A stretch of 5,286 nucleotides of DNA, from positions 1 to 5,286 of the forward strand of contig JBAZFB010000040.1 in NCBI GenBank assembly GCA_041653595.1, given 5' to 3'. Within the stretch, counting starts at the first letter, position 1. The number at the start of each line of letters is the position of its first letter. This document shows positions 1-5,123 of the stretch, one piece after another. The notes under the pieces were generated by a model. The model did not search any database. It was not told the origin of the DNA and worked only from the letters and a program-made list of their open reading frames with translations. A program made the translations under genes and the position numbers. Source of the DNA: Candidatus Omnitrophota bacterium. Its GTDB lineage: Bacteria > Omnitrophota > Gorgyraeia > Pluralincolimonadales > Pluralincolimonadaceae.

Positions 1-16
1 TTGCCAGCCTCTTCAT
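1..16 (-). CDS. 5' end of a further gene, probably secreted protein (partial)
   Basis: Only the first five codons are inside the window, reading MKRLA before the edge. The start is supported by a strong purine-rich ribosome site (GAAAGGGGG on the minus strand, at 25-33) about 8 nt upstream of ATG. The gene lies 48 nt downstream of the 194-residue protein's stop codon with no recognisable terminator between, so co-transcription is likely. The leader and first codons resemble those of the 209-residue gene (GAAAGGGGGG leader, then MKRS), so a third member of that family is possible. Five residues cannot prove it. A basic N-terminus of this sort would suit a signal peptide. Confidence 0.5.
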
Positions 17-64
17 TTCCCAAACCCCCTTTCGAGATTACGGTCGAATCGCGCCCGGGTCTTT

Positions 65-649
65 CTATTCGTAATATATGTCGTCGAGGTAGATCGTGAA
101 ACCGTTGGGATTCGACGCGGCGTTAGCGACCCAGCAGAAACCGCCGGAGATCGATCCGAGGTCTTTGCCGGCCAGGTCTATCGTATACTCTTTCCATTCG
201 GGCGTGAGTTTCACATCGGATATGCCCGCGGAATCGGAATCGCCGTATTCACCCGTGATGCCTCCGATCTTGAACTCCGCTATCTTCTCGCCGCCCTTCT
301 CGCCCCTCGCCCAGAAGACGAGCTTCTTTGCGCCTTTAAGATCGATGCCTCCCGGCTGCGTGCCCCAGTTATTGGCGGGATTCTGCCAATATACCCCGGC
401 CCAGCCCGCGCCCTGTTTCTGCTCGCCCGTGTAGCTTATCTTTACGCAGGTCGTCCCGGAATGCGGATTATCTTTGCTGCCGGCATCGACCTTAATATCC
501 CCGTAATCACCCATCCATCCGGAAGGCGTATAATGATTATCCTTGGCCATCTTATCGGTATATACATTGAATTTCTTGAACTCCGCGTAGGATACCGCGG
601 CGGCGGCAAGGATGCCGAGGGCCGCCATTAAAACAACGAGCTTCTTCAT
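65..649 (-). CDS. Small secreted carbohydrate-binding-like beta-sandwich protein (paralogue 1, 194 aa)
   Basis: An exported single-domain protein. Residues 1-22 form a signal peptide: KK, a hydrophobic core rich in Ala/Leu, and a likely cleavage site after SYA. The mature part is rich in Trp, Tyr, Gly and Asp and shows jelly-roll CBM-like traits: SGWMGDYGDI near 43-52, a KLVFWARGEKG strand, TPEWKEYTIDL, and a closing strand IYLDDIYYE. This layout is common in CBM4/9/11-type sandwich domains, where the final Asp pair often lies near a metal or ligand site. Two cysteines (C68, C172) are kept in the paralogue and could form a disulfide. There are no catalytic motifs, so a glycan-binding role is inferred from fold-like features and from the neighbouring glycoside hydrolase. 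The ATG has an excellent ribosome site (AAGGAGGT at 658-665, 8-nt spacing). A promoter-like element and a hairpin precede it, so it may be controlled apart from the genes upstream. About four fifths of its mature residues match the 209-residue neighbour. Confidence 0.85.
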   Translation of the reverse strand: MKKLVVLMAALGILAAAAVSYAEFKKFNVYTDKMAKDNHYTPSGWMGDYGDIKVDAGSKDNPHSGTTCVKISYTGEQKQGAGWAGVYWQNPANNWGTQPGGIDLKGAKKLVFWARGEKGGEKIAEFKIGGITGEYGDSDSAGISDVKLTPEWKEYTIDLAGKDLGSISGGFCWVANAASNPNGFTIYLDDIYYE

Positions 650-694
650 CTGGTCAAACCTCCTTTTTATTACGGATAAAATTAGACCAAAGCT

Positions 695-723
695 CCGGCG
701 CTCCCTTTATCGGGAAGCGCCGG
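695..723 (-). terminator. GC-rich hairpin between the two paralogues (weak terminator or leader attenuator)
   Basis: The arms are 695-705 and 712-723: eleven base pairs, one bulged base and a six-base loop. The stem is very stable. On the minus strand it is followed by AGCTTTGG and then TCTAATTTTATCC rather than an immediate run of T, so it is not a textbook rho-independent terminator. It lies downstream of the 209-residue gene and downstream of a promoter-like element, so it would also sit in the leader of the 194-residue gene. It could lower read-through, protect the upstream mRNA's 3' end, or tune the downstream gene. Confidence 0.45.
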
Positions 724-748
724 TCATCTACGTTTTTAACAAATTCAT

Positions 749-777
749 ATTATACTAGGTAAAAGAGCTCCCGTCTA
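749..777 (-). promoter_or_regulatory. Candidate sigma70 promoter for the 194-aa gene
   Basis: Minus-strand TATAAT (749-754, full consensus) lies 17 nt downstream of TAGACG (772-777, four of six matches to TTGACA). The -35 hexamer begins with the TAG stop codon of the 209-residue gene, so gene end and promoter are interleaved. Transcription would start near 742, giving a leader of roughly 90 nt that contains the 695-723 hairpin. This is prediction from spacing and consensus only. Confidence 0.45.
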
Positions 778-1404
778 CTCGTAATAAATATCATCGAAGT
801 AGATCGTGAAACCTGACGGGTTATCGGCAGCGCTTGCCGCCCAGCAGAAACCGCCGGAGATGTACGTCAGGTCCTTGCCGGTCAGGTCTATCGTATACTC
901 TTTCCATTCGGGAGTAAGAGTGATAGGCCCGATCGAGACGGAATCCGAATCGGCGTATTCACCCGTAATGCCGCCTACTTTGACTTCCGCCAAGGTGCCG
1001 ATCTGGGTCTTTGAGAGCATCTCTCCGCCTTTTTCGCCCCTCGCCCAGAAGACGAGCTTCTTGGCGCCGGTAAGGTCATAACCGCCGGGTTTGGTCCCCC
1101 AGTTATTGGCCGGGTTCTGCCAGAAGATGCCCGCCCAGCCGGCGCCCTGTTTCTGCTCGCCGGTGTAGACGATCTTAATGCAGTTGGTCCCGGAGTGAGG
1201 ATTATCCTTCCAACCGGTATCAAGTTTTATATCGCCGTAATCGCCCATCCAACCCGAAGGTATGTAATGGTTATCGCGGGCCGAGCGGTCGGTGTAGACA
1301 TTAAACCTCTTGAACCCGCCGGTAGCCGCATCGGCGGCGATGGATACGCCGGCGACGCATACGGCCAGCGCCAATACCACCAACAGAATTACTGATCTCT
1401 TCAT
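775..1404 (-). CDS. Small secreted carbohydrate-binding-like beta-sandwich protein (paralogue 2, 209 aa)
   Basis: Close paralogue of the 194-residue protein. The signal peptide is unrelated in sequence (MKRSVILL..., probable cleavage near SIA/ADA, residues 23-26), then the same mature domain starts at FKRFNVYTD (about 31). Shared blocks are PSGWMGDYGDI, TGEQKQGAGWAG, FWQNPANNWGT, KLVFWARGEKGGE, GGITGEY, TPEWKEYTIDL and the terminal DDIYYE. It carries about eight extra residues (around LSKTQIGTL) between GGE and GGITGEY, which would lengthen one loop or strand. Cysteines C75 and C187 match those of the paralogue. The gene starts 19 nt after the glycoside hydrolase stop codon, with a purine-rich stretch (AAAGGGGGG, then AAGGAG directly before ATG), so it is almost certainly translated from the same mRNA. 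Inferred role: an exported glycan-binding partner of the hydrolase. No domain search was possible, and a structural or adhesive role is an alternative. Confidence 0.85.
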   Translation of the reverse strand: MKRSVILLVVLALAVCVAGVSIAADAATGGFKRFNVYTDRSARDNHYIPSGWMGDYGDIKLDTGWKDNPHSGTNCIKIVYTGEQKQGAGWAGIFWQNPANNWGTKPGGYDLTGAKKLVFWARGEKGGEMLSKTQIGTLAEVKVGGITGEYADSDSVSIGPITLTPEWKEYTIDLTGKDLTYISGGFCWAASAADNPSGFTIYFDDIYYE

Positions 1405-1423
1405 CTCCTTAACCCCCCTTTCG

Positions 1424-2827
1424 TTATTTTGTCCAGTTTCCCTTGTACCAGGAATAAGCCTTCTTTAGCTGTCTTAAGAACGGACTGTCCGAACCGTTCC
1501 CCTGGCTTGTTACTCCCAAATATTCTTCATGCAGCCACCCGTCCGGGAAAGGCCCGCGGAAATTACCCGGGGTCTTTGCCTTTGCCTTGTAATCCCAACC
1601 CTCCGGCTCCTGTTTAGCGGGATCAAGCTGCGGCGGAGGCCCCCCCTTCCACCACTCGTCTACCCATTCGAAACAGACTCCGCCGAGGGCGTTTCCGAAA
1701 CCCGAACCCGCCATATTACAGGCGATGTCCTCCCAATTGCCTTTATGATATTCCGCCTGCAGTTCTTCCCCTTTTTCCGGGCTGTCCTTTAAATAGGAAG
1801 GAGAGCCGTATTCGGTTATGATAGAGGGCCTGCCGGTAAAATCCTTTACGTCCTCCCAATAAGTCCTCCCGAATCCGTTCGGGCCGCGGTAAACATTCGC
1901 TCCGAATACGTCCACGTCCGGGCAATACTTGGCGAAATAATCAAGATATACCGTCTCGCCGTTGCAGATGGCGACCGGGTGGCTGGGGTCTATCGATTTT
2001 ATCATCTTCGCGACTTCGTTGACGAAGGCGTAATACGCGTCCGGCTGGAGCTTGGCGCGGCATCCCATCCCCGGCTCGACTTCCGGCACGCCGGGATAGC
2101 CGTAATTGTTCTCGTTGCCGAGCACCCACATGAGGATATAAGGCTCGTCCTTATATTCCTCCACGACCTCCCTGACGCTCGCCATCATCTTCTTCTTATG
2201 CTCTTCGTTGGTGTAATCCGTGCCCGAATACCAATCGGCGCCGGAACCGGTGGCATACATCCCGAGGAAATCTCCCATGAGATACATGAATCCGTACTTC
2301 TCATAGCCGTCCTTGAGGAGTTCTTTATTGGTGGAATGGTGGTAAAGGCGGATCGTATTGACCCCCATATCCTTCATCAGCTGGAAATCGCCGACAGAAG
2401 GCTCGTCCGGGTCCTGCTTGTTGTTATTGTTCTTGTCGACGTAGGCGTCATACGGGCCGTCGATCTTGCCGTTCTTGTTGTAATCCGCGGTCATCCAGTC
2501 GGTCTGGACGTTCAAGGTCCCGTTATCCGGGGAGAGCCCGACCTTGTTGGGGGAATAGGCGATCGCCTTCATAGGGAAAGGCTTGCCGTCGACCAGGAGC
2601 TGCCAGTGGCCATTCTCGTATTTGACGAGTTTGACGTGCGCGCCGCCCGCGGTCTTGATGATCTTGAGTTTTGTGAGGTCTGTCTTGGGGGGTATAACTT
2701 CTCCGGGTTTTACTTTTACGAGCTTTCCGGGATTTATGATAAATTTATCGTTGGATACGTCGTTGTCGAAGGAATTTTCCACCGTTATCTTCGCGTCTAC
2801 CAGTTTAATGCCCAGCTCCGGGTGGTC
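1424..2827 (-). CDS. Secreted glycoside hydrolase, GH2 TIM-barrel type: catalytic C-terminal part, after frameshift
   Basis: This is the larger part of one gene whose beginning lies in another frame at 2797-3375. The reading frame is open further upstream (to an ATG at 3073), but translation there is low-complexity and Arg/Pro-rich, so sense starts at about DHPELGIK. Restored by one base, the product would be about 650 residues. Using that numbering, LLVDGKPFPMKAIAYSP (about 261-276) resembles the strand that opens a GH2 barrel. An insert with two EF-hand-like loops follows (DYNKNGKID at 298, DKNNNNKQDPDE at 314), then FQLMKDMGVNTIRLYHHS, ILMWVLGNEN with the probable acid/base Glu422, and RPSIITEYGSP with the probable nucleophile Glu522. 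GVCFEWVDEWW and an aromatic C-terminus close the domain. The Glu pair and motif order fit clan GH-A, closest to GH2. The usual GH2 N-terminal jelly-roll and Ig-like domains are not evident. Substrate unknown. Confidence 0.8.
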   Translation of the reverse strand, partial: DHPELGIKLVDAKITVENSFDNDVSNDKFIINPGKLVKVKPGEVIPPKTDLTKLKIIKTAGGAHVKLVKYENGHWQLLVDGKPFPMKAIAYSPNKVGLSPDNGTLNVQTDWMTADYNKNGKIDGPYDAYVDKNNNNKQDPDEPSVGDFQLMKDMGVNTIRLYHHSTNKELLKDGYEKYGFMYLMGDFLGMYATGSGADWYSGTDYTNEEHKKKMMASVREVVEEYKDEPYILMWVLGNENNYGYPGVPEVEPGMGCRAKLQPDAYYAFVNEVAKMIKSIDPSHPVAICNGETVYLDYFAKYCPDVDVFGANVYRGPNGFGRTYWEDVKDFTGRPSIITEYGSPSYLKDSPEKGEELQAEYHKGNWEDIACNMAGSGFGNALGGVCFEWVDEWWKGGPPPQLDPAKQEPEGWDYKAKAKTPGNFRGPFPDGWLHEEYLGVTSQGNGSDSPFLRQLKKAYSWYKGNWTK

Positions 2828-3375
2828 CTGATAAGGTATTCGAGGTCGTTTAACGCCATCTTCGAGGTATAGAGCGGGGTATGCCAATACGTCCAGCCTA
2901 TCGACCTCGGGTAATTCACCAGGACGGCGTAATGCGCCTTTATCGCCTGGAGCGTGTGGCCGGACCTGGCGAGGGCGGCAGCCGTGTAATACTGCTTTAC
3001 GCCCGATTCTTCGCTCGCGGTCGCCCATTTGTAAAAGGCCAGCATCTGGTCCTCGTTGTTGACGAATTCCCAATGCTTTCCTATGAGCTTCCCGCTCGCC
3101 TGCGCTTCCCTGTATGCGGGGTCTTTGGTTATGCTAGTGCTTGGATATATGCCTTCCCCTACCGCTGCGGCAAGCCCTTTCCTGTCTTTGATCTCGTACT
3201 TGTAATTGTCGGTACCAAGGCCTTTGAACTCGCCGTATTTGGCGTAATCGACGACTTCTTCTGTCCCGGGGTCAAAAAGCGGCGCAACCTGTTCGCCGGC
3301 AGAAAAAGCAGGTCCTGCATAGGCCATGGACAACGCCGCAAAGAAACCGCAAAGAAGAATTACTTTAAAACGCAT
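2797..3375 (-). CDS. Secreted glycoside hydrolase: N-terminal part (signal peptide and helical repeat region), before frameshift
   Basis: The ATG at 3375 has a very strong ribosome site (AGGAGGAGGG at 3381-3390, 5-nt spacing). Residues 1-26 are a signal peptide (MRFKVILLCGFFAALSMAYA..., cleavage near FSA), so the enzyme is exported. Residues about 100-185 look helical and resemble TPR-type repeats: LAFYKWATASEESG, TAAALARSGHTLQAIKAHYA, then KMALNDLEYLIR. In this frame the protein would end after RTTRSWALNW at a TGA (2797-2799). The neighbouring frame continues as DHPELGIKLVDAKITVENS, the natural extension of the helical segment. The true coding content of this frame therefore ends at about residue 183 (nt 2827). 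Alone it would be an exported fragment without catalytic residues. It is the first gene of the left-hand operon. Confidence 0.75.
   Translation of the reverse strand: MRFKVILLCGFFAALSMAYAGPAFSAGEQVAPLFDPGTEEVVDYAKYGEFKGLGTDNYKYEIKDRKGLAAAVGEGIYPSTSITKDPAYREAQASGKLIGKHWEFVNNEDQMLAFYKWATASEESGVKQYYTAAALARSGHTLQAIKAHYAVLVNYPRSIGWTYWHTPLYTSKMALNDLEYLIRTTRSWALNW
2821..2832 (-). other. Apparent single-base deletion (frameshift) in the glycoside hydrolase gene
   Basis: On the minus strand the first frame reads CTT ATC AGG ACC ACC (L-I-R-T-T) and the second reads GAC CAC CCG (D-H-P). Restoring one G after AGG gives LIRDHPELGIKL without a break. A -1 slip at this point would have the same effect, but no X-XXY-YYZ slippery heptamer is present. 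A lost G in a short G run, from sequencing error or real mutation, is the simplest reading. Confidence 0.8.
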
Positions 3376-3466
3376 ACAAGCCCTCCTCCTACGTACATTT
3401 TGAATTTTCCTACAGGGGACTTTTTAAAACAGGTATGTAAGGTACTGTTAATAAGTAGGTTGTTTA

Positions 3467-3496
3467 AATATTGCCATATAAACAGGGTTTTGTCAA
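3467..3496 (-). promoter_or_regulatory. Candidate sigma70 promoter of the glycoside hydrolase operon
   Basis: Minus-strand TTGACA (3491-3496, full consensus) is followed after 18 nt by AATATT (3467-3472, four of six matches to TATAAT). A 17-nt register gives CAATAT instead. It lies downstream of the terminator that ends the previous transcript and upstream of the strong ribosome site at 3381-3390. The resulting leader would be about 80 nt and A/T-rich. Apart from a weak 5-bp inverted repeat (3428-3432 with 3445-3449), I see no riboswitch-like structure in it. Confidence 0.55.
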
Positions 3497-3528
3497 GATT
3501 ATTTTTCACGTTTCGAACCGTACTTAGT

Positions 3529-3556
3529 AAAACGGGCCCCGTGGTTCCGGGGCCCG
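3529..3556 (-). terminator. Rho-independent terminator after the TIGR04073-family gene
   Basis: A perfect nine-base-pair stem of CGGGCCCCG type (arms 3533-3541 and 3548-3556) with a six-base loop is followed on the minus strand by TTTTACT. It lies about 30 nt past the stop codon of the small secreted protein and before the hydrolase promoter, so it separates the two transcription units. Confidence 0.88.
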
Positions 3557-3584
3557 CAAGATTCTTTCTTCTGACTACAAGATT

Positions 3585-3923
3585 TTACTTTTCGCCGGAA
3601 TAAACAAATTCAGGCTTTACAATCGGTTCATAACCTTCGGGGATCGGGAACGGGAACGTCAACGCTTCGTAGATACCCGCGCCGGTGCGGACCAGGCCTA
3701 AGCCTAATCCTTTTATCGTCCCGACTGTCAGCCCGGTGAATACGTTATTGGCCTTGCTTTCATCGACTATCCCCTTCGGGATCTCGAGCCAGCCAGTGAG
3801 GGTATTCACTATTCCGCGGCCCAGCTTATTTAAGGCGCCCGCGGCATATGAAGGCGAGCTTACGGACAAAAGACCTATCACTACCAATACCAAGATTGTG
3901 GTCGTTAACAGTCTGCTCTTCAT
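3585..3923 (-). CDS. Exosortase system-associated protein, TIGR04073 family (112 aa, secreted)
   Basis: Residues 1-27 form a classical signal peptide: MKSR, a hydrophobic core, then SPSYA before AGALNK. The mature part holds the family signature KLGRGIVNTLTGWLEIPKGI (about 33-52), a Gly/Thr-rich segment (TVGTIKGLGLGLVRTGAGIYE) that could be a weakly hydrophobic hairpin, and the terminal FPFPIPEGYEPIVKPEF. Proteins of this kind are small, exported and often found in genomes with exosortase/PEP-CTERM sorting; their molecular function is not established. The frame is open to an ATG at 3995, but I start at 3923. The signal peptide begins there, a ribosome site (GAAAGGGGG) lies 7 nt ahead, and a strong promoter lies inside the would-be extension, so the upstream ATG could not be on that mRNA. 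The gene is monocistronic, between its own promoter and terminator. No exosortase gene or PEP-CTERM protein is visible in this window. Confidence 0.85.
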   Translation of the reverse strand: MKSRLLTTTILVLVVIGLLSVSSPSYAAGALNKLGRGIVNTLTGWLEIPKGIVDESKANNVFTGLTVGTIKGLGLGLVRTGAGIYEALTFPFPIPEGYEPIVKPEFVYSGEK

Positions 3924-3948
3924 AAATTTCCCCCTTTCTTTTGTTATA

Positions 3949-3977
3949 AGTATACTCAACCCAAAAACCTTTGTCAA
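3949..3977 (-). promoter_or_regulatory. Strong sigma70 promoter of the TIGR04073-family gene
   Basis: Minus-strand TTGACA (3972-3977) and TATACT (3949-3954) are separated by exactly 17 nt. Transcription would start near 3942, giving a leader of about 19 nt with the GAAAGGGGG ribosome site. A perfect 10-bp palindrome, GGAAATTTCC (3978-3987), abuts the -35 hexamer on its upstream side and could be an operator or an A/T-rich upstream element. Confidence 0.8.
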
Positions 3978-4008
3978 GGAAATTTCCTCCCGCATGGCCT
4001 GCGCCGGC

Positions 4009-4236
4009 CTAGACCGCCTCCACTTTCTCTATTTCAGGCACGGCTTCTTTTATCGCGCGCTGGACGCCCATCTGGAGCGTCATCTGCGACATCGGGCAAC
4101 AGCCGCATGCGCCGGTCAGTTTTACTTTGACGACTTTCCCGACGACATCGACAAGCTCGATATCGCCCCCGTCGGCTTGCAGCATCGGGCGTATCTTGTT
4201 TAAAGCTTCCTGGACCTTTGGTTTCAGATCGGCCAT
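4009..4236 (-). CDS. NifU-like Fe-S cluster scaffold domain protein (75 aa)
   Basis: A stand-alone C-terminal-type NifU domain, the small scaffold that assembles or carries [4Fe-4S] clusters for delivery to apo-enzymes in the cytoplasm. The hallmarks are present: IRPMLQADGGDIELVDV (about 15-31), a VKVKLTGAC strand, then the Cys-x-x-Cys pair C44/C47 within GACGCCPMS, followed by MTLQMGVQ and a C-terminal helix ending in VPEIEKVEAV. C46 is an extra cysteine in the loop. Length fits the short Nfu class that lacks an N-terminal targeting or degenerate domain. The start is firm: GGAGG (at 4243-4249) lies 7 nt before ATG, and the gap to the preceding stop is only 16 nt, so it is the third gene of the queH operon. 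No IscS/SufS or IscU partner is in the window. Confidence 0.92.
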   Translation of the reverse strand: MADLKPKVQEALNKIRPMLQADGGDIELVDVVGKVVKVKLTGACGCCPMSQMTLQMGVQRAIKEAVPEIEKVEAV

Positions 4237-4252
4237 TCCAGTTCCTCCTTTT

Positions 4253-4567
4253 TTATATTTTAGGGAACAATTCCTCGAGCTGCTTATAATAACCGCCTAT
4301 GGACTGGAAAGCGCCCCAGAATATGATAGTCAGCGCCGCGCTGACCGCCAAAGCTATAAGCGTTATATTCATCTTCTTCGCCCTGCTGTAAGTCGGGTTG
4401 AACCATACTATCGGGAGCGCGAACGGCCCGATGCAGAGGAAGGCTATCACGAAGGAGTAGGTCTTGAAATACCATTTCTGCTTCTGCTTATCGAGGAACT
4501 CGCCGCAATGTTTGCACTTTATCGCCTCGTCCTGTATCTCTTCCGCGCAATACGGGCATTTCTTCAT
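4253..4567 (-). CDS. Zinc-ribbon protein with two membrane helices (104 aa)
   Basis: The N-terminal zinc ribbon has two Cys-x-x-Cys knuckles, C4/C7 (CPYC) and C18/C21 (CKHC), in the usual order AEEIQDEAIKCKHCGEFL. A basic linker (KQKQK) leads to two hydrophobic segments at about 37-56 and 67-87, so it is probably an inner-membrane protein with a cytoplasmic zinc finger. The segment between them (WFNPTYSRAKKMN) is basic, which suits a short cytoplasmic loop between the two helices. Proteins of this layout are widespread in uncultured bacteria and have no assigned function. The ATG lies one base after the queH stop codon (TGA-A-ATG), which suggests translational coupling; AAAGG ahead of it overlaps the queH end. 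The downstream NifU-like gene follows after 16 nt. Confidence 0.85.
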   Translation of the reverse strand: MKKCPYCAEEIQDEAIKCKHCGEFLDKQKQKWYFKTYSFVIAFLCIGPFALPIVWFNPTYSRAKKMNITLIALAVSAALTIIFWGAFQSIGGYYKQLEELFPKI

Positions 4568-4568
4568 T

Positions 4569-5117
4569 TCAGCCTTTCCCCTTTTTGCTGTATTGGCAAC
4601 CGCAATAGTCCTGCCTGTATAGGCCCGCCTCTTTTGACATCTGCGCGGACCTCTTGAAACCGTCGTTCTTCTTGAAGTCGGCGCCGTAGAACTTCAGCAT
4701 ATACATATCCGCGATCATCTCGCCTATCTCGTTTATCTTTTCCGCGTTTTTGTGCGGGCTGATACTGAGCGTCGTGGTGAAAAAAGCAAACCCGTTGGTC
4801 ACGGCGAACTGCGCGGTTTTTCCGAGCCGCATCCGGTAGCATATTTCGCAGCGGTCCCCGCCCTCCGGCTCGTCCTGGAGGCCGGCCGTCGCCCGAAACC
4901 ACGCGTCCACCTCATAAGCGGCCTTATGCAGGATGACGCCTATCTTGGCGGCGTATTTTTCCGCCTCGTCGAGCCGCGCCTTATACTCTTCCTCAGGATG
5001 GATGTTCGGGTTGTAAAAAAATAACTCTACGTCGAACTCATCCTGCAGGGCTGTTATCGGGTAGGTGCAGCAAGGCGCGCAGCAGACATGCAAAAGTAAT
5101 CTGGGCTTCTCTGGCAC
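4569..5117 (-). CDS. queH: Epoxyqueuosine reductase QueH
   Basis: Catalyses the last step of queuosine synthesis, reduction of epoxyqueuosine to queuosine at the wobble base of GUN-anticodon tRNAs. QueH (formerly DUF208) replaces the cobalamin-dependent QueG in many bacteria. The full set of family motifs is visible: LLLHVCCAPCC (7-17), FFYNPNIHPEEEY (33-45), RCEICYRMRL (89-98), TTTLSISPHKN (114-124), ADFKKNDGFKRS (146-157) and GLYRQDYCGCQYS (165-177). The cysteines (12, 13, 16, 90, 93, 172, 174) include those expected to bind the Fe-S cluster and adjacent metal; C17 is an extra one. At 182 residues the length is normal. The start is GTG, fixed by an in-frame stop 12 nt upstream and by the HVCC motif close behind. 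No Shine-Dalgarno sequence is seen, and a promoter-like element ends 6 nt before GTG, so translation may be leaderless. First gene of a three-gene operon. Confidence 0.95.
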   Translation of the reverse strand: MPEKPRLLLHVCCAPCCTYPITALQDEFDVELFFYNPNIHPEEEYKARLDEAEKYAAKIGVILHKAAYEVDAWFRATAGLQDEPEGGDRCEICYRMRLGKTAQFAVTNGFAFFTTTLSISPHKNAEKINEIGEMIADMYMLKFYGADFKKNDGFKRSAQMSKEAGLYRQDYCGCQYSKKGKG

Positions 5118-5123
5118 AGGGAT

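Noticed and set aside
2815..2840. Programmed -1 ribosomal frameshifting to make the full hydrolase.
   Set aside because: A -1 slip would restore the frame, but there is no X-XXY-YYZ heptamer and I see no strong downstream stem at the right distance. A base loss is simpler.
1979..2872. A 297-codon open frame on the plus strand opposite the hydrolase.
   Set aside because: It lies wholly antisense to the catalytic region, which carries clear GH motifs. Its translation is Val/Ile/Arg-rich without domain features, and it has no convincing ribosome site. It is a shadow of the codon usage on the other strand.
2828..3073. The upstream part of the catalytic frame as a genuine N-terminus starting at 3073.
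   Set aside because: This stretch translates to Arg/Pro/Gly-rich sequence without secondary-structure pattern, while the other frame encodes a coherent helical region that joins the catalytic part after one added base.
3376..3465. A riboswitch in the roughly 80-nt leader of the hydrolase operon.
   Set aside because: I found only a weak 5-bp inverted repeat with a 12-base loop and none of the conserved cores I know, such as the c-di-GMP-I aptamer.
2881..3603. A 240-codon plus-strand frame covering the hydrolase N-terminus, its promoter and the terminator.
   Set aside because: It runs through an intergenic region with minus-strand promoter and terminator signals, and its product has no recognisable features.
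3924..3995. N-terminal extension of the TIGR04073-family protein to 136 residues.
   Set aside because: The extension would place the signal peptide internally and its start codon upstream of the near-consensus promoter; the ATG at 3923 has a good ribosome site.
3988..4008. A terminator between the NifU-like gene and the TIGR04073-family gene.
   Set aside because: Only a 4-bp GGCC/GGCC pairing is available and no T run follows on the minus strand.
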